A stretch of 64,000 nt of DNA from MED-G105 sp039814575 (lineage in GTDB: Bacteria; Pseudomonadota; Alphaproteobacteria; Caulobacterales; Parvularculaceae), in NCBI GenBank assembly GCA_039814575.1, contig JBCCAY010000001.1, positions 1 to 64,000 of the forward strand. The letters run 5' to 3'. Shown here in pieces: positions 36,601 through 45,168 of this stretch. A program made the translations under genes and the position numbers. The notes under the pieces were generated by a model that ran no database searches, was not told the origin of the DNA, and saw nothing but the letters and a program-made list of their open reading frames with translations. Every line of letters starts with the position of its first letter. The stretch's first letter is position 1.

Positions 36601-36616
36601 TTGACTGAGCGCTCAA
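36601..36616. promoter_or_regulatory. BetI-like TetR operator between divergent aminotransferases
   Basis: TTGACTGAGCGCTCAA, identical in all 16 positions to the element at 16628-16643 and followed by the same ATAAT. It lies 92 bp before the minus-strand start (36508) and 158 bp before the plus-strand start (36775). Conservation 20 kb apart in non-coding DNA is strong evidence for a common regulator. Confidence 0.72.
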
Positions 36617-36652
36617 ATAATATTATTGTTTCTTCCAGTAAATTCAAGGCCG

Positions 36653-36748
36653 TCAGAAGATCGCCGGACCGATGGTCCTATCGCCTTGCTGCACAACAGC
36701 GCCGTTCATAATGACCGCGCAATGAGCGGTGTTGGAATAATCGTCAAT
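36653..36748 (-). pseudogene. Possible C-terminal remnant of a metabolic gene
   Basis: In the intergenic space the minus strand reads, for 31 codons, a peptide with AHCAVIMNGAVVQQGDRTIG followed by PAIF and a stop. The VxxNGxVV pattern resembles the C-terminal strands of amidohydrolase-like enzymes. The reading frame is closed just upstream by a stop codon. It may be a trace of a lost gene or chance. Confidence 0.25.
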
Positions 36749-36774
36749 TTACTCAAACGGATGAGTGCGAAACA

Positions 36775-38181
36775 ATGAACACAATGAATACGTCAGTAGA
36801 CGTAGGGCCGTTCGATGTCGATACGCTCAAAGCAAAAGACAAAGAGCATTTTTTGCATCCGTGGCAAAAATTCGACTCTTTCCGCGAGACCGGCCCCTTA
36901 ATCATCGCGCGCGGCGACGGTGCATACATCTACGATATTGACGGCAAAGCCTATCTAGACGGCATTGGCGGCATGTGGTGCGTTAATGTCGGCTATGGTC
37001 GCAAAGAAATCGCTGACGCCATGGCCGCTCAGGCCGCGCAGCTGCCTTATTTCTCGACGTTCTACGACACATCTAATCCGCAAGCGGCGGAACTTGCATG
37101 GAAATTGGCGCAGCTCTCTCCGGGCTCGCTCAACCATGTAATATTCTCTTCAAGCGGTTCGGCCGCCAACGATTCCGCCATTCGGCTTGCGCACTATTAT
37201 CAGGCCCGCCGCGGCAAGAAACACAAAAAACATATCATTGTGCGCGAAGGCGCCTATCACGGCAGCACCTATCTCAGCGCATCCCTCGGTGGACGATGGG
37301 GCGCCAAAGACAGCCCGTTTCACTATGTCGAGGACATCATCCATCATCTGTCAGAGCCGAACACCTATCGACGCCCGGCCGATGAGACAGAAGACGCCTT
37401 TTGCGATCGTTTGATAGCGGAGTTTGACGCGAAAATTGACTCCCTCGGCGCGGAGAATGTCGCCGCTTTTATCGCAGAGCCCATCCAAGGATCGGGCGGA
37501 GTGATCGTGCCGCCGCGCGGTTATTTGCAGCGCATTCGCGCGCGCTGCAAAGACCTCGACATTCTCTACATCATCGATGAAGTGGTGACAGCGTTTGGCC
37601 GCCTCGGCCATATGTTCGCCTCGGTCGATGAATTCGGCGTCCAACCGGACATGATTGTCACGGCTAAGGGGATCACGTCAGGCTATATTCCCCTCGGCGC
37701 AACACTTTTTACGGACGAAATTTTCGACGTCATCAACGCACCAGACGCCGACGCTTGCTTTGAGCACGGCTTCACCTATTCCGGCCATCCGGTCGCATGC
37801 GCCGCAGCGCTGAAGAACATCGCGATCATCGAAAACGAACAGATCTGCGCCCATGTGCAGGATGTCGGCGCTTACCTTGAAGAACAGCTGAAAACGCTTC
37901 TGGACCTGCCTCTTGTCGGCGATGTCCGCGGTCGCCGGTTTATGATGTGCGTGGAATATGTCGCCGACAAACAAACAAAAGAACTCTTGCCGGACGAGGT
38001 GCGCATTGGCGCCGCGATCGCCAATGAATGCGGACGGCGCGGATTGATGGTGCGTCCCATGGATCATTTGAACGTGATATCGCCGCCGCTCATTTTAACG
38101 CGTGATGACATTGATAAGATGGTTGGCGTTTTGCGCGACAGCGTTCTCAGTGTCGCGCATAAACACGAGATCAGCGCCTAG
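36775..38181 (+). CDS. Class III aminotransferase, SpuC-like (3 of 3)
   Basis: 468 residues. Lys298 in TAKGITSGYIPLG binds PLP, Asp269 lies in IIDEVVTAFGR and SSSGSAAND contacts the phosphate. The FLHPWQKFDSF start and GIGGMWCVNVGYG follow the putrescine/beta-alanine/omega-amine:pyruvate aminotransferase group, so it is closer to the enzyme at 26951 than to its divergent neighbour at 35102. The start could also be the second Met (residue 4). The shared BetI-like operator upstream suggests amine-induced expression. Its exact amine donor cannot be told. Confidence 0.82.
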   Translation: MNTMNTSVDVGPFDVDTLKAKDKEHFLHPWQKFDSFRETGPLIIARGDGAYIYDIDGKAYLDGIGGMWCVNVGYGRKEIADAMAAQAAQLPYFSTFYDTSNPQAAELAWKLAQLSPGSLNHVIFSSSGSAANDSAIRLAHYYQARRGKKHKKHIIVREGAYHGSTYLSASLGGRWGAKDSPFHYVEDIIHHLSEPNTYRRPADETEDAFCDRLIAEFDAKIDSLGAENVAAFIAEPIQGSGGVIVPPRGYLQRIRARCKDLDILYIIDEVVTAFGRLGHMFASVDEFGVQPDMIVTAKGITSGYIPLGATLFTDEIFDVINAPDADACFEHGFTYSGHPVACAAALKNIAIIENEQICAHVQDVGAYLEEQLKTLLDLPLVGDVRGRRFMMCVEYVADKQTKELLPDEVRIGAAIANECGRRGLMVRPMDHLNVISPPLILTRDDIDKMVGVLRDSVLSVAHKHEISA

Positions 38182-38232
38182 CGCGCCAGCACGCTTATTC
38201 GGAATGGGTCAGCGCCGCAGCAATCAACGCCC

Positions 38233-39159
38233 TTAAGCGGGAGCCGTCATTGTGGCTTCTTCCGCGAGATCTTCGCGCCATTCGCGCAAATTATTGTCGA
38301 GCATCGTGAAGCCGGCGATCCAAACAAATTCATCCCACGCATAGATGAAGTGCCCTTTTGTGATCCAATAAACTGACGCGACGACAATGACGGCGTAGCT
38401 CGCATACTTAATACGACTGGTCCAAACGATCGCCGGCCCTTGGTACACGCCGCGATCTTGAAGACGAACGCCAAGCTCCGTCATTGCGAGAATAATCAGC
38501 CAGGCGTAGTTCTCAAAGATATCGACAATGCTGAGGACGGCGTGTTCCGCGCGCCCAGCAACATCCGTCACTACCGGTTCTTTCGGTAGTTCGAAAATCG
38601 TTCCAACATTGGGAATGGACGCGCACGTCTCCGGCGTCACTTCCGTATATCGAAGGTTTCTCAGAAACGAGAGATCTTGCCCTGCAAGGGCGCAGAGGTT
38701 TGAAATCTCCGTAAGCGGCTTAATATCCTGCAGCTGCGCCACAATGACAGTATAAGCGTAACTCGTCTGCAAAATGAGAACGGCGAAGGCGATCTTCACC
38801 GCCAACATCACGCCTTCGACAAGTTTGTTGTCAAAGTCGTCGTCCAGCCAATAAGTCTCCAGTTCATAAACGAGGATCAACATGATCCATGACACCGCGT
38901 CCAAGGACTGAGCGTAATTGGACATCCATTGCATGAATGTTGAGTCGGCCGTCAGCGTGTGGCTGGCCGACATCATATCTTCGTACAGATAGTAAACGAG
39001 ATTAAGGGAAAGAACAGCGTATATACCCCATTTTAGGGGACTGAATGTATGCCCCTGCCCCGCTTGCACGGTCGGGGTGCCGGACGTCCGAACAGAAGAC
39101 GTCGGAACAGAAGACGGCGGAGCAGAAGACGTCGGCGATGCGTCACGCCCCTCAGTCAA
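38233..39159 (-). CDS. Membrane protein of unknown function with Ser/Thr/Pro-rich N-terminus
   Basis: 308 residues. The first 45 are disordered and rich in Ser, Thr and Pro. About five hydrophobic helices follow (for example AVSWIMLILVYELETYW and YASYAVIVVASVYWIT). The charged residues within helices and the conserved-looking WDEFVWIAGFTMLDNNLREWREDL near the end hint at a channel-like or sensor membrane protein, but no family was recognised. It lies between convergent aminotransferase and cassette 2 and is not obviously part of either. The N-terminal coding repeat is described separately. Confidence 0.6.
   Translation of the reverse strand: MTEGRDASPTSSAPPSSVPTSSVRTSGTPTVQAGQGHTFSPLKWGIYAVLSLNLVYYLYEDMMSASHTLTADSTFMQWMSNYAQSLDAVSWIMLILVYELETYWLDDDFDNKLVEGVMLAVKIAFAVLILQTSYAYTVIVAQLQDIKPLTEISNLCALAGQDLSFLRNLRYTEVTPETCASIPNVGTIFELPKEPVVTDVAGRAEHAVLSIVDIFENYAWLIILAMTELGVRLQDRGVYQGPAIVWTSRIKYASYAVIVVASVYWITKGHFIYAWDEFVWIAGFTMLDNNLREWREDLAEEATMTAPA
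39090..39134. repeat. Three tandem 15-bp repeats in the membrane protein N-terminus
   Basis: GAACAGAAGACGTCG, GAACAGAAGACGGCG and GAGCAGAAGACGTCG follow one another with one or two changes. On the coding (minus) strand each unit encodes five residues of the Ser/Thr/Pro linker (SSVPT/SSVRT type). Because units are in frame, copy-number change would lengthen or shorten the linker without a frameshift. Confidence 0.7.
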
Positions 39160-39346
39160 GAAGACACCGCCTGGTAAGAACGCCCGGCGTGTCCGGCGCG
39201 GCGCTCGTCAATGCTCTGATGGAAAGGCGCATACGATCCTCTTTTTCACACTATGCTAAGACAGTCGAAGCGGCGCTTGCAAGGCGATGGGCCACGCGTA
39301 GAGCAGTTGTGATGGGAACGTTTGGCATAAATCAGATCACCATCGC

Positions 39347-40546
39347 TTATTGGGTCCAAGCCGGCGGCGTCGCAGTTCGTCTTTCCGGCGACCAGAAGGC
39401 TTTCTCTTCAATTCGCCCGCGCGCCCAAGAAACGTTCCATTGCAGCTCTTTCTGGTAATAGATTTCCGCCCAAATCTCGGCCGGCGGCTGGCCGTTCTTG
39501 TACCGAACATCGGCAAAAGCGAGGTTCGACTTTAAAATGGGCGACCAAATCGTCGACATCACCGCGCCAATATTGCGACCATTCTTGCGATCAAAGAGAA
39601 ACGAATTGGCGGGCGATTTGTTCCCTTCAATGACGAGCTTCAAAAGCCGCCTTTCTGGGCGACGCGCCTTTTCCTGAGTGAGCGCTTTCTTTCCCGTAAA
39701 GTAAGGCTTCTTGAGATCGACAATCCACTCAAGACCGAGTTCAAACGGCGAGCGTCCACGACCGGCGCGCACAATCGTGTCGGCGGTGTTGAAATCCCAC
39801 CCCGGCATCAAGAACCCTGCCTCTATGCGAACCATTTCCAATGCATCAAGGCCAATGACTTTAACGTCATAGAGGCCGCGCTCCTTCACCGAAAAAATCG
39901 CGTCCCACAAAGCGTGGGCGTTCTCAGGCGCCGTCCATAGCTCATACCCTAAATCGCCAGTGAACCCCGTACGGGATACGGTCACGTCAACGCCGCCGCA
40001 CTTAGTATGCTGAATACCGAAAGGCTTCAGCCCATCAAGGCTATTAACGCCGGCGGCGGAGAGCACGGCAAAGGACGTCGGCCCCTGCACCGCTAGCGCC
40101 GCCACGTCATCGGCCTCTTTTTCAATCGAGACGTCAAAGCCGATCGCTGACAACATAAGCCAGTCGAGCTGATGGTGCTGGGCGCACAGACGATAGACGC
40201 CCTCCGAGAGATGGAAGATTGTGCCGTCGTCAATGACGTCGCCTTCATCATTACACCAAACAACATAAGTGACCCGGCCGGGCTTTAACCGGGAAACGTC
40301 ACGCGTGACGAGCCGGTTTAGATAGTCCGCCGCGTCGGGGCCCGTTATGCGGTATTTTTCCATGGGGGTTAGGTCCATGATGCTGCACGCACTGCGGATC
40401 GCGAAATATTCCGACGCCAACTGATCAAGCACGCGCGGCGTTTTATAGCCGTTCCACGCCATCCAGTTTCGGGTTTGGCTATGAGGCTCCAAACGCTCAT
40501 AGTAGGGCGAGTGGCGAAGGATTTTTTTGAAATCGATGTCAGTCAT
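39347..40546 (-). CDS. Cassette 2 GcvT-like folate-binding protein T
   Basis: 399 residues of the T-protein superfamily, with IMDLTPMEKYRITGPDAADYL, VIDDGTIFHL, SRTGFTGDLGYELW and DALEMVRIEAGF. It shares the N-terminal WMAWNGYKTP segment with the other two T copies (WENWNGY, WDAWNGY), which is outside the usual GcvT pattern and marks a separate subfamily. It lies 12 bp after B2 on the minus strand as the last gene of the cassette 2 operon. The C-terminal tail has the same TATPPAW ending style as T1 and T3. The expected role is transfer of a C1 unit to tetrahydrofolate. Confidence 0.85.
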   Translation of the reverse strand: MTDIDFKKILRHSPYYERLEPHSQTRNWMAWNGYKTPRVLDQLASEYFAIRSACSIMDLTPMEKYRITGPDAADYLNRLVTRDVSRLKPGRVTYVVWCNDEGDVIDDGTIFHLSEGVYRLCAQHHQLDWLMLSAIGFDVSIEKEADDVAALAVQGPTSFAVLSAAGVNSLDGLKPFGIQHTKCGGVDVTVSRTGFTGDLGYELWTAPENAHALWDAIFSVKERGLYDVKVIGLDALEMVRIEAGFLMPGWDFNTADTIVRAGRGRSPFELGLEWIVDLKKPYFTGKKALTQEKARRPERRLLKLVIEGNKSPANSFLFDRKNGRNIGAVMSTIWSPILKSNLAFADVRYKNGQPPAEIWAEIYYQKELQWNVSWARGRIEEKAFWSPERRTATPPAWTQ

Positions 40547-40558
40547 GGTTTCACTGAT

Positions 40559-42073
40559 TTAATGCGTGTCGATAACGCGCTTGGCGGCGTTTCGTCCGGG
40601 CAGTCCGGTGACGTCGCCACCAGGATGCGCCGCGGCCCCGCAAAGATAAAGACCTTCAATGGGGGTTTGATATTGAGCCGCGCCATGAACCGGTCGCATC
40701 ATAAACGACTGGTCAATCGCCATTTCTCCATGGTGCCAATGGCCGCCCGACATATGGTATTCCGCCTCAATATCAACAGGCGTCAGGATTTCATGCGACT
40801 GGACAAGTCGCTTCAGCCCTGGCGCATATTCGTCAAGCACGTTGAGAACCGCTTCTAAGAACGCTTCGCGGTCATTTTCCCACCCCCCTTTTAACGCGCA
40901 GGGCGCGTAAGCAGCGTTTACGGATAAAACATGGGCGCCCGATGGCGCATAGCCCGTATCAATCGCTGACGGCGTCATGATCTCCAAAACAGGGCGCTCA
41001 GTGAACGCGCCGTACTTCGACGCATTAAACGCGTGCTCCACATATTGCTGCGTCGGCGCGATCACCATGCGCGCGTTCAAACGATCAGGCGACAAGCCAT
41101 TAAAGGGCGGCGCGGCAGATAACGCTAAATGAATCTTAGCAACATCACCATTCGTACGCGTCTTACTGATACGATGAACGAATAGCCCATCAAGGGCGCG
41201 GGCGCCGACCAGTCTGAGGAACGTAGACTTAGCGTCAGCATTCGATGCGACGATGTCGGCGTCGCACGTTTCTCCACTCGCGAGAACAACGCCCCGCGCC
41301 TTTCCGTCTTCCACGATCACGCGGTCAATTTTGGCGTTCGTTCGGATTTCAACGCCCACACGGACCGCCGCGTCTTGGAGCGCGGCGACGGATACAGCGA
41401 CGCCCTTTTGCCGCGCAAATCGGCGTTGCAGATAAGTGAGCACTGTTGCGGGCGTTCGCGGGGCCATGTGATGGCCCATCACAGCATCAAGAGCTATAGC
41501 GGCCTTTAGTCGTTCATCTGCGAATTTTTCATTGAGAATATCATAGATGTTCATACCGCCGACGCGCAAAAACTCACGCATCGGATCGCCGCCAAGACCG
41601 AAGCGCAGCTTCCAACCGATTTTCGCAAGCGTCACGCCGTCCCGCCGATCAAAATTCTTTAGGCGCGGCGGCGCATTCGTCAGTAGGGGCGTCAATGCAT
41701 CAGCATAAGAAGCGTATTCGCTGACGAAATCCCGATAAGCGGTGCGATCTGCTTCGGGGAGCCCGGCGCCCTCAACGTCGTTGTCGGTGAGCGTGAGATG
41801 CGCACCCTCCCGATCAAGCGCGATGGTCTCCGCCGCCTCCGCTGACGCCGTCGTCACAATGGCAAGATCATCGACGACGCCTTGGAAAACATGGGTCGTG
41901 TGCGCGAGGCCCGGCGCGAAGAAACCGTCGGCAAATTCGCGCCGCGCAATGGCGCCGCCCACGGCATCCCGCGCTTCAAACACCGTGACTTTGAACCCAG
42001 CCTTCGCCAAATAGGCGCCGCATATAAGGCCGTTATGACCACCGCCAATAACGACCGCCCGCCGCTTAGTCAT
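40559..42073 (-). CDS. Cassette 2 flavoprotein B
   Basis: 504 residues from the ATG at 42073, whose ATGACTAA overlaps the end of A2 by 8 bp. FAD motif GGGHNG is at 10-15. The B-group marks are MAPRTPATVLTYL, SGGHWHHGEMAIDQSFMMRP and LYLCGAAAHPGGDVTGLPGRNAAKRV. A longer start at 42100 is possible, but MTKRRAVVIGGGHNG is the normal beginning. It is made in translational coupling with A2, as in the other cassettes, and is inferred to work with A2 as a pair. Confidence 0.78.
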   Translation of the reverse strand: MTKRRAVVIGGGHNGLICGAYLAKAGFKVTVFEARDAVGGAIARREFADGFFAPGLAHTTHVFQGVVDDLAIVTTASAEAAETIALDREGAHLTLTDNDVEGAGLPEADRTAYRDFVSEYASYADALTPLLTNAPPRLKNFDRRDGVTLAKIGWKLRFGLGGDPMREFLRVGGMNIYDILNEKFADERLKAAIALDAVMGHHMAPRTPATVLTYLQRRFARQKGVAVSVAALQDAAVRVGVEIRTNAKIDRVIVEDGKARGVVLASGETCDADIVASNADAKSTFLRLVGARALDGLFVHRISKTRTNGDVAKIHLALSAAPPFNGLSPDRLNARMVIAPTQQYVEHAFNASKYGAFTERPVLEIMTPSAIDTGYAPSGAHVLSVNAAYAPCALKGGWENDREAFLEAVLNVLDEYAPGLKRLVQSHEILTPVDIEAEYHMSGGHWHHGEMAIDQSFMMRPVHGAAQYQTPIEGLYLCGAAAHPGGDVTGLPGRNAAKRVIDTH

Positions 42074-43694
42074 CGCCGAAATCCTCCGGCGTCGTATCAT
42101 CGCGCTTTAGATCGCGTAATATCTCCCGCGCAGCGTTAGCCCCCGGCGCTCCCATAACGCCGCCGCCCGGATGATTTGAAGAGCTGCACATATACATGTC
42201 CTTCACCGGGCCGCGGTATTGAGCGTAACCCGGGAATGGACGGTTAAACAGAAGCTGGTCGAGCGTTAGCTCGCCTTGAAAGATATTGCCCTCCGTTAGA
42301 CCCACTTCCGCCTCTAATTCGCGCGGCGTGCGGATTTCCGCATGGGCGATCATATTTTTAAAGTCAGGGCTATAGTCGCTGATTTGGTCAATGACGGTTT
42401 TACCGAAGGCGTCGCGCTTTTCATCCGTCCATCCGCCCTCGGGTTCTAGAGGGCAATATTGCACGAACACCGTCATCATGTGCTTGCCCGGCGGGCTCAT
42501 CGTCGGGTCAAATTGGGTGGGTATGAGCGTATCCGTATAAGGATCGGCGGACCAGCGCGCATCTTTCCAATCATCATAGGCGCGTTCTAAGCGCTCCAAT
42601 GAATCACTAAAATGCATGTGCCCGAGCGTTAAGGGCGAGCCTTTCGGAAGCGCTGAGAATGTCGGCAAGCCGTCGAGGGCGATATTCACCTTGCCGGACG
42701 AGCCTCTGATCTTAAAGTTTTCCGCACGGCGACGCAGCGCCCGCGACACGTCTTTTTCGTCCATCAAACGCAAAAACGTTCGCTTCGCGTCGAGGTTCGA
42801 GACGACGAGCTTCGCATCAAGAACATCGCCCGACGCCAGCGTCACGCCCGTGGCGCGTCCGCCTGACACATTAATCGTCGCGACTTCCGCGTTCGTGCGA
42901 ATGGCGCCGCCATAGGATTGAAACGCCGAGGCGATAGACTTCGCCACCGACCCCATGCCGCCGCGGGCGAAGCCCCAATTGCCGACATTGCCGTCAACAT
43001 CGCCCATGGCGTGGTGCAACAATACATAGGCTGTACCGGGAGAATAAACGCCGAGGCCTGTTCCGATAATGCTGCCGCCGGAATAGTGCGCAAGGATAGC
43101 GTCGTGCTCGAAATACTCCTGAAGATAGTCCGCTATGGACATTGTGAAGAAGCGAATGAACTCATAGAGCTGGCTTTCGGAGAGCTCGTAAAACTTCTTC
43201 AGCAAAAACGCGAACTCCATGGCGTCGCGCGGCTTCAAGGAGGCGGGGTCCGGCGGCGTTCTGAGCAGCATGCCGCGAATGAGACGACACCATTTCATCA
43301 AATCGGCATCAAAGCGAATGGCGGCGTCAGCGTCGCGTTTGGAATGGCGCGCTATTTCGCGACGGCGCACCTCATGATGGTGGTAGTTACCGTAATAATC
43401 GCCATTCTGCATAAAGGTGACGCCGCCCTGTATCGGCACGACTTCCAGTCCGTGACGGCCAAGATCGAGCGCTTGATAGATTTCGGGGCGAAAAAGGCTG
43501 CAAACATACGAGCAGTTTGAATACTTCCAGCCTTCATGTAGTTCACGGCTGACCGTGGCGCCGCCGATGTGATCATTCTTTTCAACAACAAGGACATCCA
43601 ACCCCGCTTTCGCCAAGAATGCAGCGTTCACAAGTCCGTTGTGTCCGGCGCCAACGACAATAGCGTCATATGTCTTTGATGAAGCGATCGTCAT
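42066..43694 (-). CDS. Cassette 2 flavoprotein A
   Basis: 542 residues from the ATG at 43694, which begins 4 nt after the GNAT stop. GAGHNG is at 15-20. A-group marks are CSYVCSLFRPEIY, LLRTPPDPASLKPRD, RGSSGKVNIALDGLP and EGNIFQGELTLDQLLFNRP. The final FAD block has MYMCSSSNHPGGGVMGAPGANAAREI, with Cys-Ser-Ser replacing the usual Cys-Gly-Ser. An upstream ATG at 43718 would overlap the GNAT gene and is less likely. It is closer to A3 than to A1 by eye. The expected role is amine oxidation, with electrons passed to an unknown acceptor. Confidence 0.8.
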   Translation of the reverse strand: MTIASSKTYDAIVVGAGHNGLVNAAFLAKAGLDVLVVEKNDHIGGATVSRELHEGWKYSNCSYVCSLFRPEIYQALDLGRHGLEVVPIQGGVTFMQNGDYYGNYHHHEVRRREIARHSKRDADAAIRFDADLMKWCRLIRGMLLRTPPDPASLKPRDAMEFAFLLKKFYELSESQLYEFIRFFTMSIADYLQEYFEHDAILAHYSGGSIIGTGLGVYSPGTAYVLLHHAMGDVDGNVGNWGFARGGMGSVAKSIASAFQSYGGAIRTNAEVATINVSGGRATGVTLASGDVLDAKLVVSNLDAKRTFLRLMDEKDVSRALRRRAENFKIRGSSGKVNIALDGLPTFSALPKGSPLTLGHMHFSDSLERLERAYDDWKDARWSADPYTDTLIPTQFDPTMSPPGKHMMTVFVQYCPLEPEGGWTDEKRDAFGKTVIDQISDYSPDFKNMIAHAEIRTPRELEAEVGLTEGNIFQGELTLDQLLFNRPFPGYAQYRGPVKDMYMCSSSNHPGGGVMGAPGANAAREILRDLKRDDTTPEDFGDD

Positions 43695-43698
43695 ACTG

Positions 43699-44163
43699 CT
43701 AAGCGGCCCCGTGTTCATCCGCTAGATCGTAATGATATGTGTAAAAATCATTATCGCGTTCCCAGCCGATTTTTTCATAGAGCGCTTGCCCTGGCGCGTT
43801 TGTCACAGCCGTTTCAAGTTTCAGCCAGGCTCCGCCGGCGCCGCGCGCGAAGTCTTGCGCGCGCGCCATCAAGGCCGTCGCGACGCCTTTCCGGCGCGCT
43901 TCACTTGCAACAAAGAGATCGTAGAGAACAAAAACGGGCGCGGCGGCGACCGAACAAAACGTCGGATAAAGCTGCGTGAAACCAGCCGCCGCGCCGTTAA
44001 GGCGCGCTAAGAAAATCACGGACTGATCATTCGCCAATCGGTCGTGAAGATATGATCGCGATTTTTCTAGATCGGCGGGTTGCTCATAGAACTGACGATA
44101 GGCGTCCAAGAGCGGCGCTAGCTCATCAACAAGGGCAAGGTCGGCTTGAACGATCTTCATCAT
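43699..44163 (-). CDS. GNAT acetyltransferase heading the cassette 2 operon
   Basis: 154 residues from MMKIVQADLALVDELAPLLDAY. It has the GNAT acetyl-CoA motif RRKGVATALMARAQDFAR (Q/RxxGxG/A type), preceded by the strand FVLYDLFVAS, and ends with LYEKIGWERDNDFYTYHYDL, usual for this family. The frame is open to 44256, but this start gives normal length. It lies 4 nt upstream of A2, so it belongs to the operon. It may acetylate an amine substrate or intermediate. No direct evidence fixes the acceptor. Confidence 0.85.
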   Translation of the reverse strand: MMKIVQADLALVDELAPLLDAYRQFYEQPADLEKSRSYLHDRLANDQSVIFLARLNGAAAGFTQLYPTFCSVAAAPVFVLYDLFVASEARRKGVATALMARAQDFARGAGGAWLKLETAVTNAPGQALYEKIGWERDNDFYTYHYDLADEHGAA

Positions 44164-44272
44164 AAGCCCTTCTACGATCCGTCCCACATAGTGAATCAGC
44201 GTTCGACGAGGCCAATATCGCCGGACCCGGCGACACATCTGGTAGGAAAGCCACACCCAAATTCACGCTTAT

Positions 44273-44286
44273 ACGTGATCACATTT
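44273..44286. promoter_or_regulatory. Shared site ACGTGATCACATTT upstream of cassette 2 operon
   Basis: Identical to the 14-mer at 29882-29895 and in the same orientation relative to its downstream gene. It lies about 110 bp before the GNAT start. It could be recognised by a global regulator of the Crp type or a GntR protein. Confidence 0.42.
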
Positions 44287-44369
44287 TAGCGGGAGCGCGA
44301 ACGCGGTGCAATCATCGATCTCAGTCGCCGATTGCCCGCGCCGATCTTTATTGCTGGAAAACCGCTTGG

Positions 44370-44954
44370 TTAATCGCTGCGCCGAAGCCATTCCGGGGTT
44401 TCATATACGCTCACCATGACCGCATCGCCGGCGGTGATGACGCCCGCGACTTCGACGACACCGACAACGCCGCGCAAAAGTTTCGCCGCCTGCGGGAAGG
44501 CGGACCAAGAAGGCGCGTCGCCGTCCTTTGTCCGGTACGCCGCCGCGATGCTTTCACCCATGTCTTTGCATGGGGGATTGTACTCTTCGACAACAAGTTC
44601 AGCGCCGGACGGGAACTTCAGAATACTGCCCTTCGGCAAGCGTGAAAGCTCCGGCACGCCGCTAACGCACAGATTTGCGCCGAGCGTTTCCGCGGTCAAA
44701 AGCTCCGCAAGGTTCATCTCCTCACTGATAAGGGCGAGTTCTTCGAGCGAAACCGCCGACCAATGGCGTTCATTTCGTCGCCGAACGCCAGCCGGCTGCT
44801 TATCGCCGGAGGCCCACGTTTCTCGCTCGAACGAGCGATGCCGATCTCCGACAATACCGTCGAGCGCCATTTCAATCGACGTCCGCTTCTCTTTCGACAG
44901 ACGGCCTTCATTTCCAACGTGTACGGATTCCACGCGACCATTGAGCGTCTTCAT
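44370..44954 (-). CDS. MOSC-domain protein
   Basis: 194 residues from MKTLNGRVESVHVGNEG. A MOSC domain (molybdenum cofactor sulfurase C-terminal type) is shown by the GIVGDRH segment, an NLxxxxLTAETLGANLCVSG region and the conserved Cys129 in YNPPCKDMG. MOSC proteins handle sulfur or molybdenum cofactor, often for detoxification or reduction of N-hydroxylated compounds. An earlier Met at 44981 is possible. It stands upstream of, and on the same strand as, the cassette 2 operon, but 200 bp separate them, so co-transcription is uncertain. Confidence 0.85.
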   Translation of the reverse strand: MKTLNGRVESVHVGNEGRLSKEKRTSIEMALDGIVGDRHRSFERETWASGDKQPAGVRRRNERHWSAVSLEELALISEEMNLAELLTAETLGANLCVSGVPELSRLPKGSILKFPSGAELVVEEYNPPCKDMGESIAAAYRTKDGDAPSWSAFPQAAKLLRGVVGVVEVAGVITAGDAVMVSVYETPEWLRRSD

Positions 44955-45168
44955 TTGCCCCTCACCGCATAAGCAAAACACGAGATAAAGCTTAAGCGCA
45001 ATTGCAGCCGGAGATCTATCGCGACAGGCAGCGCAGCCGATAAAGGCCCCTACCGCTCTTGCGATCAGCCCTTTTGCAAAGATTGAAATTCATCGATAGT
45101 GCAGATCAAACGTGGCGTAGCCGCTCATAGGCCGAGGGTGACCACGGAACGACGGAGGGCATTCGGCG

